A stretch of 64,000 bases of DNA from Nelumbo lutea (taxonomy: Eukaryota > Streptophyta > Magnoliopsida > Proteales > Nelumbonaceae), in contig JAKGHH010000001.1 of the NCBI GenBank assembly GCA_022828595.1, positions 68,134,401 through 68,198,400 of the forward strand. The letters are read 5' to 3'. The notes under the pieces were generated by a model that worked only from the letters and a program-made list of their open reading frames with translations, made no database searches and was not told the origin of the DNA. The translations under genes were made by a program, and so were the position numbers. Shown piece by piece: positions 12,162 to 21,297 of this stretch (the first letter of the stretch is position 1; every line of letters starts with the position of its first letter).

Positions 12162-12680
12162 CAAGGTTTTTAACCTACGGTTGACCTGGACGGTCGAATC
12201 GTTCAAACCGTCACCTGATCAACTTTCTGGGTCTGGTTCTCATAAAACCTAGGATTTGATAAAAACTGTTGACAAGTTAGCAAACCGGATGCCCTGAATG
12301 GTTGAACCGGTGAATCGGTGACCCGATAAGTGGGCAACTCGAGCCCCCTTATCTTTTTACAATTTTTCAAAATTTCTCACATTTTTTTGCATTTTTGGAT
12401 ATGTATTTTTCATAAATATTAGGCATTTTTATAAGTTTTAAGATATTTCAGACATTTATTTTGCTATTTATAATTTTATATCATTTTTTAGATATTTGTG
12501 CAGGTTATATATATATATATACACACACACATATATTGTTATATACATATATATGTATATAATAATAAATTTTTACTATTTTAATTGTGATGTCACCAGA
12601 CTTAATGTTCCACCCGCCTGGTCGAACCAGTGACCCGCGACCCATTGGGAAAACCAGGAGGTCGGTTTTAAAAAACATTG
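12162..12680. mobile_element. hAT-type MITE inside the dirigent pseudogene
   Basis: The element is 519 bp with ends CAAGGTTTTTAACC and, inverted, CAATGTTTTTTAAAACC. The flanks ATCATCTG (12154-12161) and ATAATCTG (12681-12688) form an 8-bp target duplication with one mismatch. The interior has several GGTTGACC/GGGTCACTGG-like subterminal repeats and a (TA)n/(CA)n stretch at 12508-12560. It belongs to the same family as 17520-18470, 40384-40649 and the relic at 43400-43584. Confidence 0.85.
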
Positions 12681-12995
12681 ATAATCTGTGTGGTTCCATC
12701 TGCAGAGCTTGCAACATACACTCCCTAGGCCTTTCCAACTGATCGAGAGCTCAATTCTGGCCCAGATGTTAGAATGTCATCAAGGACTGTGATCGTTCCA
12801 AAGCCCAAGCCCAAGTGCCCAACCCGTCAGGTCCCAATTGTTGCCACTAATGACTTGACCATTTAAAGTAAAAGTTGTAGCAGAAAGACCAGTACTCAGT
12901 GGGACACCATTGACATTGACAGTTGGGATTGCACCATTAGCGTTAGGGATGGGGACGCCATTCTTAGGTGGAATGAATCCGATTGGCCTAGAAAG

Positions 12996-13433
12996 TGTCA
13001 CGGGGCTAATCGATGAGGCCCCGTGCGGCGCTCGATGGAGTCAAGAAAGCCTACAAATGCAAGCAACAACACACAAAAGGCAACAAGAAGGCACACAAAT
13101 TAGACAAAAGGCAACTTGTATTGTATTAATCTGTGGTAAGCACAAGCACACAGTACAGTGTCGAGGGGATCTCATGCTTAATCTTTACACGCTTATGAGC
13201 TCACTTGACTACCTACCTCCCCTCAAAGAGTACGTTAAGCTTTTGGGGGAGTGACATTAAGAAACATAAAAAAGGTGAAAAAGCATACTACAATATTACA
13301 ATAGTGCCATTGGCAATCTCCCATACAAAAGTATATGCATAGCCCACCCATGACACGCACTTGGACACTGGAGTGGCTGTTATAGGCACGATGGATGGCA
13401 CTTGATGGCGCGACAGAGAGAACACTTGTTACA
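12996..13433 (-). repeat. 3' LTR of the gag-protease element
   Basis: It matches 16001-16438 over its full 438 bp with scattered substitutions. Read on +, it begins TGTCACGGGG and ends CTTGTTACA, so the canonical TG/CA ends are kept. Confidence 0.9.
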
Positions 13434-13444
13434 GTCTCCCCCAC

Positions 13445-13834
13445 TCAATTCAATCTTCGTCCTCGAAGACTAGCTTTTACTTGAGGCTCCGATCTGCTGT
13501 TGATGAAGGAAGGTTCTTCAGCTGCTCCACGAAGTTTATCTGTTCCAAGGCCTGGGCATGATGATGGGTGGAAGTCTTCAATGTGTTCTGGATGGCGGGA
13601 AAACCTATGGCTAGTCTCTACGGTAAGTCCTTGCCTGGCAGCTTCAAGGTAGGATTTTGGTTGCTCTAGTTTGGTGTTTGGAAGGTTTGTGGCCAGGGCT
13701 AGGTCAAAATGATATTTTGGATTGTTAGGGTGTTGGTTCCCATTTATTTTTCCCCAAGGTTGACTCACAAGGCTACTACTGGATTTGGCCTGAGGGGTGA
13801 TGTAAAGGTGGTCCCTAAATGGCTTGGGTGGCAC
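13445..13834 (-). pseudogene. C-terminal polyprotein relic of the gag-protease element
   Basis: A 129-codon frame ends SLRGRRLN just before the polypurine tract, where the end of a gypsy polyprotein is expected. I recognise no RT, RNase H, integrase or chromodomain in it. It is probably the tail left after internal deletion. Confidence 0.45.
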
Positions 13835-13930
13835 TCGCTCTCCCCGTTGGTTGTGGTAGTAGGTGTGGGCTAGGTTTGACGCGGCCTTGGGTTTTCTGTT
13901 GGGCCCATCAGTTGCAGGCGCTTGCGGCTT

Positions 13931-15316
13931 CTACTGCGAATTCAACATCCGTTGATGTGGTTGGTGTTGAAGTTGATGCTGATGCCGATGTTGGTGCTGA
14001 CTTGGGCGCTGGCATTGGCGTTGGCACTGGAAATGAAACTGTCTTGGGGGTGACTTCTTCCTGGTGACGACTTCCCAACCAGTTCTAGTGTTGATGTGAG
14101 GTACTTGATAGGGGTTCTTCCTTGTTGGCACGGCGCTGTCTTCATGGTTGTTGGTTTCTTGGTACAACTGTAAAGCTGAAAGCTGCTTCCCAAGTATTTG
14201 CACGGTTGATGAGACAAGAACCATGCAAGAGGAGTGTTCGTCCAGAATAAGCAAGCTGTTGATGTGTGGCATAAGTGCTGCTTCCGCCTTCTTTAGGAAC
14301 TCCACTCCAAGAACAACCTGAAAATCATCCAAGGGAACCACAACTAGATTGATGGGTCCTTTCCATGGTCCAACTCGGAGTTCTACTCCACGGGCCGTGC
14401 CCTCTACTGCTTTGGCCCCGGAGTTGACAGCCTTGACCCACCTCGTTTGTTTGGTGGTGGTCAAGCCGAGTCGCTTGGCCTCTACAAGCGAAATGAAGTT
14501 GTGGGTGGCCCCAGTGTCCACCAAGGCTTGGGTCGGCCTCCCGCCGAGGGTGATGTCTACATAATTCAGCCCCTTGTAAGCTTTGGTGGGCCGCTTGGAT
14601 GTGGCCTCTTTCTTGACCATGGCGTTGATGAGTTGGAGGGCGCCTACTCTTGGTGCCGCTGTGGGTTTCTCCTCATCGCTCTCTTCACTATCACTGAGTT
14701 TGGCGATGAGGGCAGTTATTTTCTTTCGGGTTGGACAGTCACTCGTCCAATGCTTCCCATTGAAAAGGTAACAAGGCGCAGGAGGAGGTCTCCTAGTGGC
14801 TTGGTGGCCCTGATGGCTTGGGCCTCCTTGTGGCTTCTTCCCTTGTTGGTAATTGTAGGGCTTGTCCGCAGGCACTGGCTTCTCCTTTGTAGAGGCTGAT
14901 TGTTGATCACCCCCACTCAAAGTCGTGGTATGTGGGCTGGATGGTCTTTGCACATCTTCCTTAGGTGTTCTCAGATCAACAAACTGCTCAGCTACGGCCA
15001 TGGCGGTGGCGAGGTCCTCAACCCCACGTCGCTGGAGTTCGAGCTCGGCCCATGGCTTGAGACCATCCGTAAAATTGAACAGAAGATCATTGTCTGACAT
15101 GTCAATGATCTCCAGCGTCAAGGCCGAAAACTCCTTGACATAGTCATGTAGTGATTCTTGATGTCTGAGATTCTTCATTCTCCGGCGCACCAGGTACTCA
15201 ACATTTAATGGGTAGAACTGCCGCTTTGATCTCACGCTTGAATCCAACCTAGGTGTCGATGGTGTGGGTTCCACGTTCAATGTCTTGGAAACACCTACAC
15301 CACCATAACATTGCAA
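13931..15316 (-). pseudogene. Gag C-terminal part plus aspartic protease
   Basis: The frame has 461 codons; the first ~30 are out-of-frame read-through. It contains the gag core (NLRHQESLHDYVKEFSALTL, about residues 49-68), a proline/glutamine-rich linker, and a nucleocapsid knuckle CYLFNGKHWTSDC (about 182-194) in which the second cysteine of the usual Cys-x2-Cys-x4-His-x4-Cys is Phe. The retropepsin active site ALVDTGATHNFIS follows (about 266-278), then the flap/C-terminal region ending in VVLGVEFLKK. The tail is His/Gln-rich and repetitive. It continues the gag of 15249-15935 through a frameshift near 15250-15310. Protease processing in cis would have been its role; no RT follows. Confidence 0.85.
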
Positions 15317-15935
15317 TATCAGTCAAATACATAGCAGCTGTATGTACCTGAGTTTGGTTGTCAGTGATGCCAGTGGCAGAGAAATATTGCTCCAATTGCC
15401 ACAAGAAGTTGTCAAGCTCCCTAGCATCCCGAGCACCCGAGTAAGGTGTTGGCTCTTGGATCTTGATGTTCACGGAAGCTAGGGTTGAGGGAGTGCTAGG
15501 TGCGTTGGCCACTGCCCTCTTTAGGAGAGTCATCTCATCTCTCATCTCATCCAATTGTGCTTGAAATTTGTCTAGCAAGCCTTGTAGGCTGCTTTGGGAA
15601 GGCCCAACTCCCGAATTCTGTATGGTGGTGTGCATGTCTCTGAAGGCACCATTGAAACATCCTTCTAGTTCCACCACTGCATTCTCAACCGTCTCTAGGT
15701 TGAGGTGGAGTTCATCAATCCGATCTCGGGTTTCTCCCACTGTCACCTCACAACGTAGGAGGCGCATGTCCACAGTAGCTAGTTGGTCGACTGATTTGTC
15801 GTGCTTGCTAGCTTTAGTTGTACGACCCTTTGGGGCTTGTGACTTGGTAGGTTCGTCAAGTGGAGCTTCATCAGTGTCGTGGGCTTGAGGCCGCCCATGT
15901 GGTGTGTCATCGGCAATGCCACGGTTGCTCTTCAT
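15249..15935 (-). pseudogene. Gag N-terminal part of the gag-protease element
   Basis: The 228-codon frame starts at the first ATG ~50 bp after the primer-binding site. It has a charged N-terminus, a heptad-like coiled-coil region (about residues 55-135) and the capsid motif YSGARDARELDNFLWQLEQY followed by AAMYLTDIAMLWW, usual for Ty3/gypsy Gag (retrotrans_gag). The frame breaks just after DIERGTHTIDT; the remainder of Gag is in the overlapping frame 13931-15316. Confidence 0.85.
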
Positions 15936-16000
15936 TGTGTTGATGTAGGGACGAAGACAAGGTCCATAGTGTGTGTAGGAGCTCCTGCTCTGATATCAAC

Positions 16001-16438
16001 TATCACGGGGCTAATCGATGAGGCCCCGTGCGGCGCTCGATGGGGTCGAGAAAGCCTACAAATGCAAGCAACAACACACAAAAGGCAACAAGAAGGTACA
16101 CAAATTAGACAAAATGCAACTTGTATTGCATTAATCTGTAGTAAGCACAAGCACATAGTATAGTGTCGAGGGGATCTCGTGCTTAACCTTTACACGCTTA
16201 TGAGCTCACTCGATTACCTACCTCCCCTCAAAAAATACGTTAAGCTTTTGGGGGAGTGACATTAAGAAACATCAAAAAGATGAAAAAGCATACTACAATA
16301 TTACAATAGTGCCATTGGCAATCTCCCATACAAAAGTATATGCATAGCCCACCCATGACACACACTTGAACACTGGAGTGGCTGTTACAAGCACGATAGA
16401 TGGCACTTCATGGCGCGGCAGAGAGAACACTTGTTATA
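16001..16438 (-). repeat. 5' LTR of the gag-protease element
   Basis: The 438-bp partner of 12996-13433. Its + strand ends have mutated to TATCACGGGG and CTTGTTATA. Confidence 0.9.
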
Positions 16439-16689
16439 GCAAAGGGCACTTGCCCACTGCAGATGTTTCCCAGCAAGCCGGATATTGGCCTAGCCGTAGT
16501 ACTAATACCTCTCAGGATGTCATGCATGTAGAGGTCTAGGGCGGGTTCTTGGGCGCCAACAGCAGCACCACCACCACCTGCAGCCACGATCCTCGTCAGA
16601 TCTACTGTGGTGACTAGCATCAGAACTTCAGAGGGGCGATCGGCAGTGGCGTCGCCCAGAAAATAGCTTGATATGTACCTTCATATATA

Positions 16690-17511
16690 TGTTGTGTTTT
16701 TTAATCTGATCAGGATGATGAACTAATTTCGGATGATAATGCAGATTGCTTCTGCATGGGTTTTCTGTTTGAATAGAGAGAATTCTAATAGAGCTGTTGG
16801 GAGACCATAGGTGAAGCAGTTGGAGACTCTGGCTATAGTCTCTAAGTCTCCAACTGCAGCAACAGCATGTGGGGCCTAGACAAGTAGACAGTAATTAACG
16901 TCCACTTTGGAATTTGGATGAGTGATTAGTGGTTCAGATATGAATTGGTTATCTCTCTCTCGCTCGCACTCCTTCATGTAATTAATTTGAACCTATAATC
17001 ATGGTTATACACTCTGATTACACCAAATTTTATCCGTTTATCCGGTGCCTCCCATCCATCATTCCACATAATCATGTGGGACCCGATTCCTAAGTGCCAT
17101 ATGTGAAATGTCCCCTTTTTTTTTTTAATACCTGTCCATTTTTCCGTTTTCCTTCATATTAGTAGGCAATTTTTTATGATGAAAGTAAATAATATGTTTC
17201 TAAAGTTTTTTTTTCTTACGATTTTTTATATTTATATCATTTTATGTTTATAAAAGTTATTCTTATTTATTATACATTTTTGTTTAATATGATGAATATA
17301 TGATATTAGAGATGTGTTTATATATTTTTTACAATTTCTTGTATTTTTATAATTTTATGTATTTTTTATATTTTTAATTATTATCATTCTTATTTAATTA
17401 TGATATCAATGATTGACATATTTGACCCAAAAGGTTGAATTCTTGACTTGCCACCAAACAGAAAAACAACTTCATTTTCGGTTGTTTTTAAATTTGCATT
17501 TTATTTCTTTC
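16690..17511. other. Intergenic, no gene seen
   Basis: AT-rich DNA. The segment 17141-17187 repeats text found at 10262-10310. No other feature recognised. Confidence 0.5.
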
Positions 17512-17626
17512 ATCAATACCAGGGTTTTAAAAACTGACCCAGAAATGGAACAGTTCTGGCCACCAGTTTCCAGGTCAGCAGTTTGACCGTTTGGGTCAAA
17601 CAGTCCAGTCGGTTTAGTCTTTTATT

Positions 17627-17864
17627 CAAGGTTCTAAATATCGATACACCTGATACACCGGTAGGGGTGCATCGGTATTTTTTTTTTACTTTTTTAATAT
17701 AATATTTTTTTTCAACACTGGTTCAGGGGGGCCAATTTAAGGTTCCACCACCCCCTAAACCAGACAGAACCCCAATACATCCTTTGTAGGGGCGTACCGA
17801 GGTGCTCCCAATATGATACATATCGGCTGATATGGGCTGATACATGTCAATTTTTTGAACCTTG
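17627..17864. mobile_element. hAT MITE, CAAGGTTC family (copy 1), nested
   Basis: The element is 238 bp, beginning CAAGGTTCTAAATATCGATA and ending TTTTTTGAACCTTG. CTTTTATT flanks both ends (17619-17626 and 17865-17872), a perfect 8-bp duplication. Inverted subterminal blocks read GATACACC...GTAGGGG. Two further copies lie at 25396 and 44168. Confidence 0.92.
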
Positions 17865-17911
17865 CTTTTATTAAGAGAAAGAGACATATTTGGCTGTTGG
17901 CATTTGGTTGA

Positions 17912-17938
17912 GAAAGAAAGAAAGAAAGAAAAGAAGGA

Positions 17939-17973
<35 letters not shown>

Positions 17974-18065
17974 GAAAGAGAGAAAGGAAGAAAAAGGAAA
18001 GGAATGAGAGAAAAGAAGGAAAGGAAGGAAGGGGGGAAGGAAGGAAAGAGGAGGGAAAAAGGAGG
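17912..18065 (+). repeat. (GAAA)n / GGAA purine tract
   Basis: Long imperfect GAAA microsatellite grading into GGAA. All open frames over it (Lys/Glu/Arg or Ser/Phe/Leu) are artefacts. Confidence 0.95.
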
Positions 18066-18614
18066 AGGATCACCCGACGTTCATAGGCGACGATGACGAT
18101 AGCAACAACAACAACGCAACATTCAAGGCTTTGAGCATTGGATCTCTCTCAGATCTGAGAACTGGGATCTTAGATCTCAAATCTAATTTCTCTATGATGC
18201 GATCTCTCTCTCTCTCTATGATGATCTCAGATCTAACATCATTCTTGTCTCAAAGGTCGTTCTTCAATGTCCTCTGCCTCCTTTTTAAATCATGAATCGT
18301 TGTCCCAGTCGAACAGGTTGACGATTTGACCACCTAAGTTAGTAGTTCTTTGACCAAATCAACGATTTCTGACCCAGGAATGGGTTAAGGGTGAAACAAA
18401 ACTGGTTGCCTGGATGGTTTTTAGGCCGAATGGTCCAATCATCCGGGTTAACAACAGTTTGAAAACATTGATCAATACTATCAATTATTCTTTGTCACTT
18501 TTTTAATATGACTAATTAATGTAAGATTCAATAAAAGAATGGGAGTTAATACTCTAAATATAAGATTTACACACACACACAGATAAAAATGGTTAATGAA
18601 AATTAATACCTTTA

Positions 18615-18728
18615 GGCTATGTTTGGTTTGAAGGAAAAGGTAAGGAAATCTATACAAGATTTGTAAAGGTTTCCTTACCTTTCCTTTCCTTTCCTTTCTC
18701 TCCTTTTTCCTTCAAACCAAACATAGCC
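18615..18728. mobile_element. Tourist-like MITE, 114 bp
   Basis: Near-perfect terminal inverted repeats of ~24 bp (GGCTATGTTTGGTTTGAAGG at the left, its complement at the right). TTA lies directly outside each end (18612-18614 and 18729-18731), the PIF/Harbinger target duplication. Confidence 0.85.
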
Positions 18729-19069
18729 TTAATATATGACTTAATGAGAAGAATTTGAATGAGGAGAAAAATGATTGTTCAAATTACATTTTTATCCATA
18801 CAATTAAAGAGTGATCAAATTAAAATTACATTTCTGTCAATTAAAAATTGTGGTATTTTAGTCAAACAAAAATTGCGGTATTTTAGTCAAACAAAAATTC
18901 TATACTATCATTCACATTTCTAATAATAATATAGATATAGATTTTTTGTTGGTTGGCATGTTTCCGAAGGAAAAAGCCAAGAAAACTCAAGAGTAGTATT
19001 GGTATTTAGAGGCCTAAACACGTGGAATTCGGATTTGCTCCTTATAGAGTGTGCCTGACACATCAATCT

Positions 19070-19147
19070 CACATGGCATTACAATTTTTTTTCTAATATA
19101 ATCACATGGCATTACAATTTTTTTTCTAATATAATCACATGGCATTA
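19070..19147 (+). repeat. 33-bp tandem repeat, ~2.4 units
   Basis: Units beginning CACATGGCATTACAATTTTT start at 19070, 19103 and 19136, and are essentially identical. Confidence 0.9.
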
Positions 19148-19274
19148 CAATCGTGCATTGGAACATCTTCCCATGAATGTCGACATCAAGCATGGGAGAT
19201 GTTCTCAATACATGCTAATATGCTATGTGAGGTGCACTCTATGAAGAGCAAATCCGGCATGGTTGAAAATGGAA

Positions 19275-19821
19275 GGGGTAATAGCATATAAGGGCAACTT
19301 TTGGGGTCTAATATCAATAAAAGTAATATTTAAAAAAAAAATAAAAAATAGGTTAAATTTTTAAAAATCATATCAATAAAAGGCAAAAACAATGCTCATC
19401 ATCTTCTTCTTTCTATTTGTTCACTAGCACCGTCATCCGTCGCCACTCGCCACCACCCGCTGCCGCTTGCCACCGCCTCCGCCTCCGGCAACGTTGCCAG
19501 AAGTGGAGACGGAGGTGGACAAAGGTGGCGGCGTTGGGCAGAGAAATGATCACAAGCGCCGCCGCTGCCGCCACCTCTGCCTCCGGCCACCTCTGGCAAC
19601 ATTGCCGGAGGCGGAGGCGGCGCCAAGTAGCAGCGGACGGCGGTGGCAGGTGGTGGGCGGCGGCGACACTGGTGAAGAAATGATAAGAAGAAGATGATGA
19701 ACAATGTTTTTGCTCTTTATTGATATTATTTTTAAAAAGTTAACCTATTTTTGAATTTTTTTTAAAATATTATTTTTATTGATATTGAACCCCAAAAGTT
19801 GCCCTTATATGCTATTATCCC
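19275..19821. mobile_element. Foldback (Mutator-like) element with GC-rich core
   Basis: The element is 547 bp and nearly palindromic. The left arm starts GGGGTAATAGCATATAAGGG and its complement closes the right end at 19821. The arms continue through AT-rich text to a GCC/CCG-rich centre (19440-19670). AAAATGGAA flanks both ends (19266-19274 and 19822-19830), a perfect 9-bp duplication as made by Mutator-type transposases. The Arg/Pro/Ala-rich frames in the core are compositional artefacts. Confidence 0.88.
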
Positions 19822-19830
19822 AAAATGGAA

Positions 19831-20118
19831 CCCATGTCGATTTTGTATAAATGGACCTATGGTGGTGGCAATCTTATGACTGTTGGCATAGGCCAAAGAG
19901 TTGCTACTCACTTCTAAACTTTTCATATAAACTTTGTTGATAGTTTTTATAGGTTGTCCTCCCGGTTGGTAATGTATGGATTGGCTAGGATGAGTGCAAC
20001 TTTAATATTTAATATTAATCGCCTACTAAATTTAGCATAGAATAACTATATAATTAAGGTTCGTATCATTAGGGAGGGATGCATCACAATACGTTTTGAA
20101 TATACATGGATGTGATGG

Positions 20119-20152
<34 letters not shown>

Positions 20153-21237
20153 TTATTAATCTTACAAATACATCAATAATACTAAATTTAATATTGAAAT
20201 ATCTATTAATAAATTATAAATACAGAATAAATGCACATTTTAAGAGTTTATATAAAAAGATGCATTACAATCAACAATACCAAGAACCTAAAATATGTAA
20301 TTATAATACAATATTCTTACTAACTACCATAGACCGAATTAAATGCATCCGGTCTAGTCTGGTCTAAAATTAACTTGGGAAAAGCATGTATCGACAAATT
20401 CTAAAAGCATTTTACTAAGAAAAATATAAATAGCTTATTCTTAGATATAGGGGGCTTGATCACCAACATTCTCTCTCTCTATGGGAGGGGGGTTATGCTG
20501 TTTTTTTTTGTTTTCCCCATACCAGACCTTCCAGTCTATTAACAATTCATTAGTGTGTTAGACCAATGAGTTTGATAGATCATCGATAAACCCATCTTAT
20601 AATTATTTCTTATCATGAAAATCATTTAGAAGATATAAAATGTAGTTAGATCAATGAGCTTATAATAGACCATTGATAGATATAAAATATAATTCCTTCG
20701 AAGGTAAATCATTTAAAAAAGTTATTTTTCAGAAAACATGTTTTAAATCCATATATTAAAATTGCACTCCTACTTACCATCCTCGCAAATCCAGTGGAAA
20801 GGTTTGTTGGATTTTTCTTTCCTCTTTTCATTTTACTCCCATGTCCAACAAGCTACAAGGGTTTTCAGGAGTTCCCTTGCGGATCCAAATACTCGAACAT
20901 CCATTGGAGTCCACTAAAAACTCATATATGTATTGTTGAGAATCTTAGCCTAACACAAATTCGAGGGTTTAGAATTACATCTAATGCTAGAGGTGTAAAT
21001 GGATCAAATTTGAATTGAACCAAGTAATATTTGATACGTGACAGATATTGAAAAATAATGTTCGAATTTGATTAATTAATTATTTTAAATAATTAATAAA
21101 TATATAAAATAAATATTTTATTTATATAAATATATAAATATATATAATTTTATATAATATTTAATATTTAAATATTATATATAAAAATTACATAATCAAT
21201 CAGCCAAAGTAATATATATATCATTCGATTCGTTCAT
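19831..21237. other. Intergenic / upstream region of the PPR gene
   Basis: AT-rich DNA with a (TA)n microsatellite at 20122-20150 and a very AT-rich stretch at 21040-21220 just upstream of the PPR gene. No other gene is seen. The 74-codon frame at 20794-21018 has no recognisable domain. Confidence 0.5.
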
Positions 21238-21297
21238 ATGTTGGTTGGAGCTTCAAATGTACTTCGTTTTCTCGACATCTTCGTTTGCGAGCTGTAA

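Larger units (their letters stand above)
12996..16438 (-). mobile_element. Gag-protease-only Ty3/gypsy-type LTR retrotransposon
   Basis: Two 438-bp LTRs (12996-13433 and 16001-16438) flank 2.57 kb. On -, the 5' LTR is followed directly by TTGATATCAGAGCAGG (about 15984-15999), one mismatch from the usual initiator-Met-tRNA binding site. A polypurine tract GAGTGGGGGAGA precedes the 3' LTR near 13435-13446. It encodes Gag and an aspartic protease but has no reverse transcriptase, RNase H or integrase, so it is non-autonomous, probably by internal deletion. It interrupts the dirigent gene. The flanks (TTTGC before, CTTTC after, on -) are an imperfect 5-bp duplication. The 5' LTR now starts TA and ends TA instead of TG...CA. 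Confidence 0.9.
11961..16689 (-). pseudogene. Dirigent-domain protein pseudogene (ESB1-like), split by transposons
   Basis: Three pieces, read on -, align in order with the ESB1/DIR-e type of dirigent proteins, secreted beta-barrel proteins that steer radical coupling in lignan/lignin formation. Piece 1 (16620-16439) has EPALDLYMHDILRG and ARPISGLLGN. Piece 2 (12995-12681) has RPIGFIPPKNGVPIPNANGA, then after a frameshift GLGFGTITVLDDILTSGPEL and ASSADGTTQ. Piece 3 (12161-11965) has MAFTTMLKGGEYGDSLDLFG and NAGGFAEVRS...QHVTDGAKTLLRITVHLT. An LTR retrotransposon separates pieces 1 and 2, and a hAT MITE separates 2 and 3. A TAG stop at 12725-12727, the frameshift near 12810 and a lost stop codon confirm it is dead. 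The signal-peptide exon is not recognisable; the frame is closed by a stop near 16690. Identification rests on recalled family motifs. Confidence 0.85.
17520..18470. mobile_element. hAT-type non-autonomous element with nested insertion
   Basis: Starts CAGGGTTTTAAAAACTG and ends GTTTGAAAACATTG. ATCAATAC is present on both sides (17512-17519 and 18471-18478), a perfect 8-bp duplication as for hAT transposons. The subterminal regions are rich in GTTTGACC/GGTCAA motifs as in its relatives at 12162 and 40384. It contains a complete second hAT MITE (17627-17864) and a GAAA microsatellite. No transposase frame is visible. Confidence 0.85.

Noticed and set aside
17723..18096. Lys/Arg/Glu-rich and Phe/Leu/Ser-rich frames
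   Set aside because: They are translations of the GAAA tract and parts of two nested hAT elements.
19399..19704. Pro/Arg/Ala-rich frames on both strands
   Set aside because: They lie in the palindromic GC-rich core of the foldback element and reflect composition. No domain or start context.
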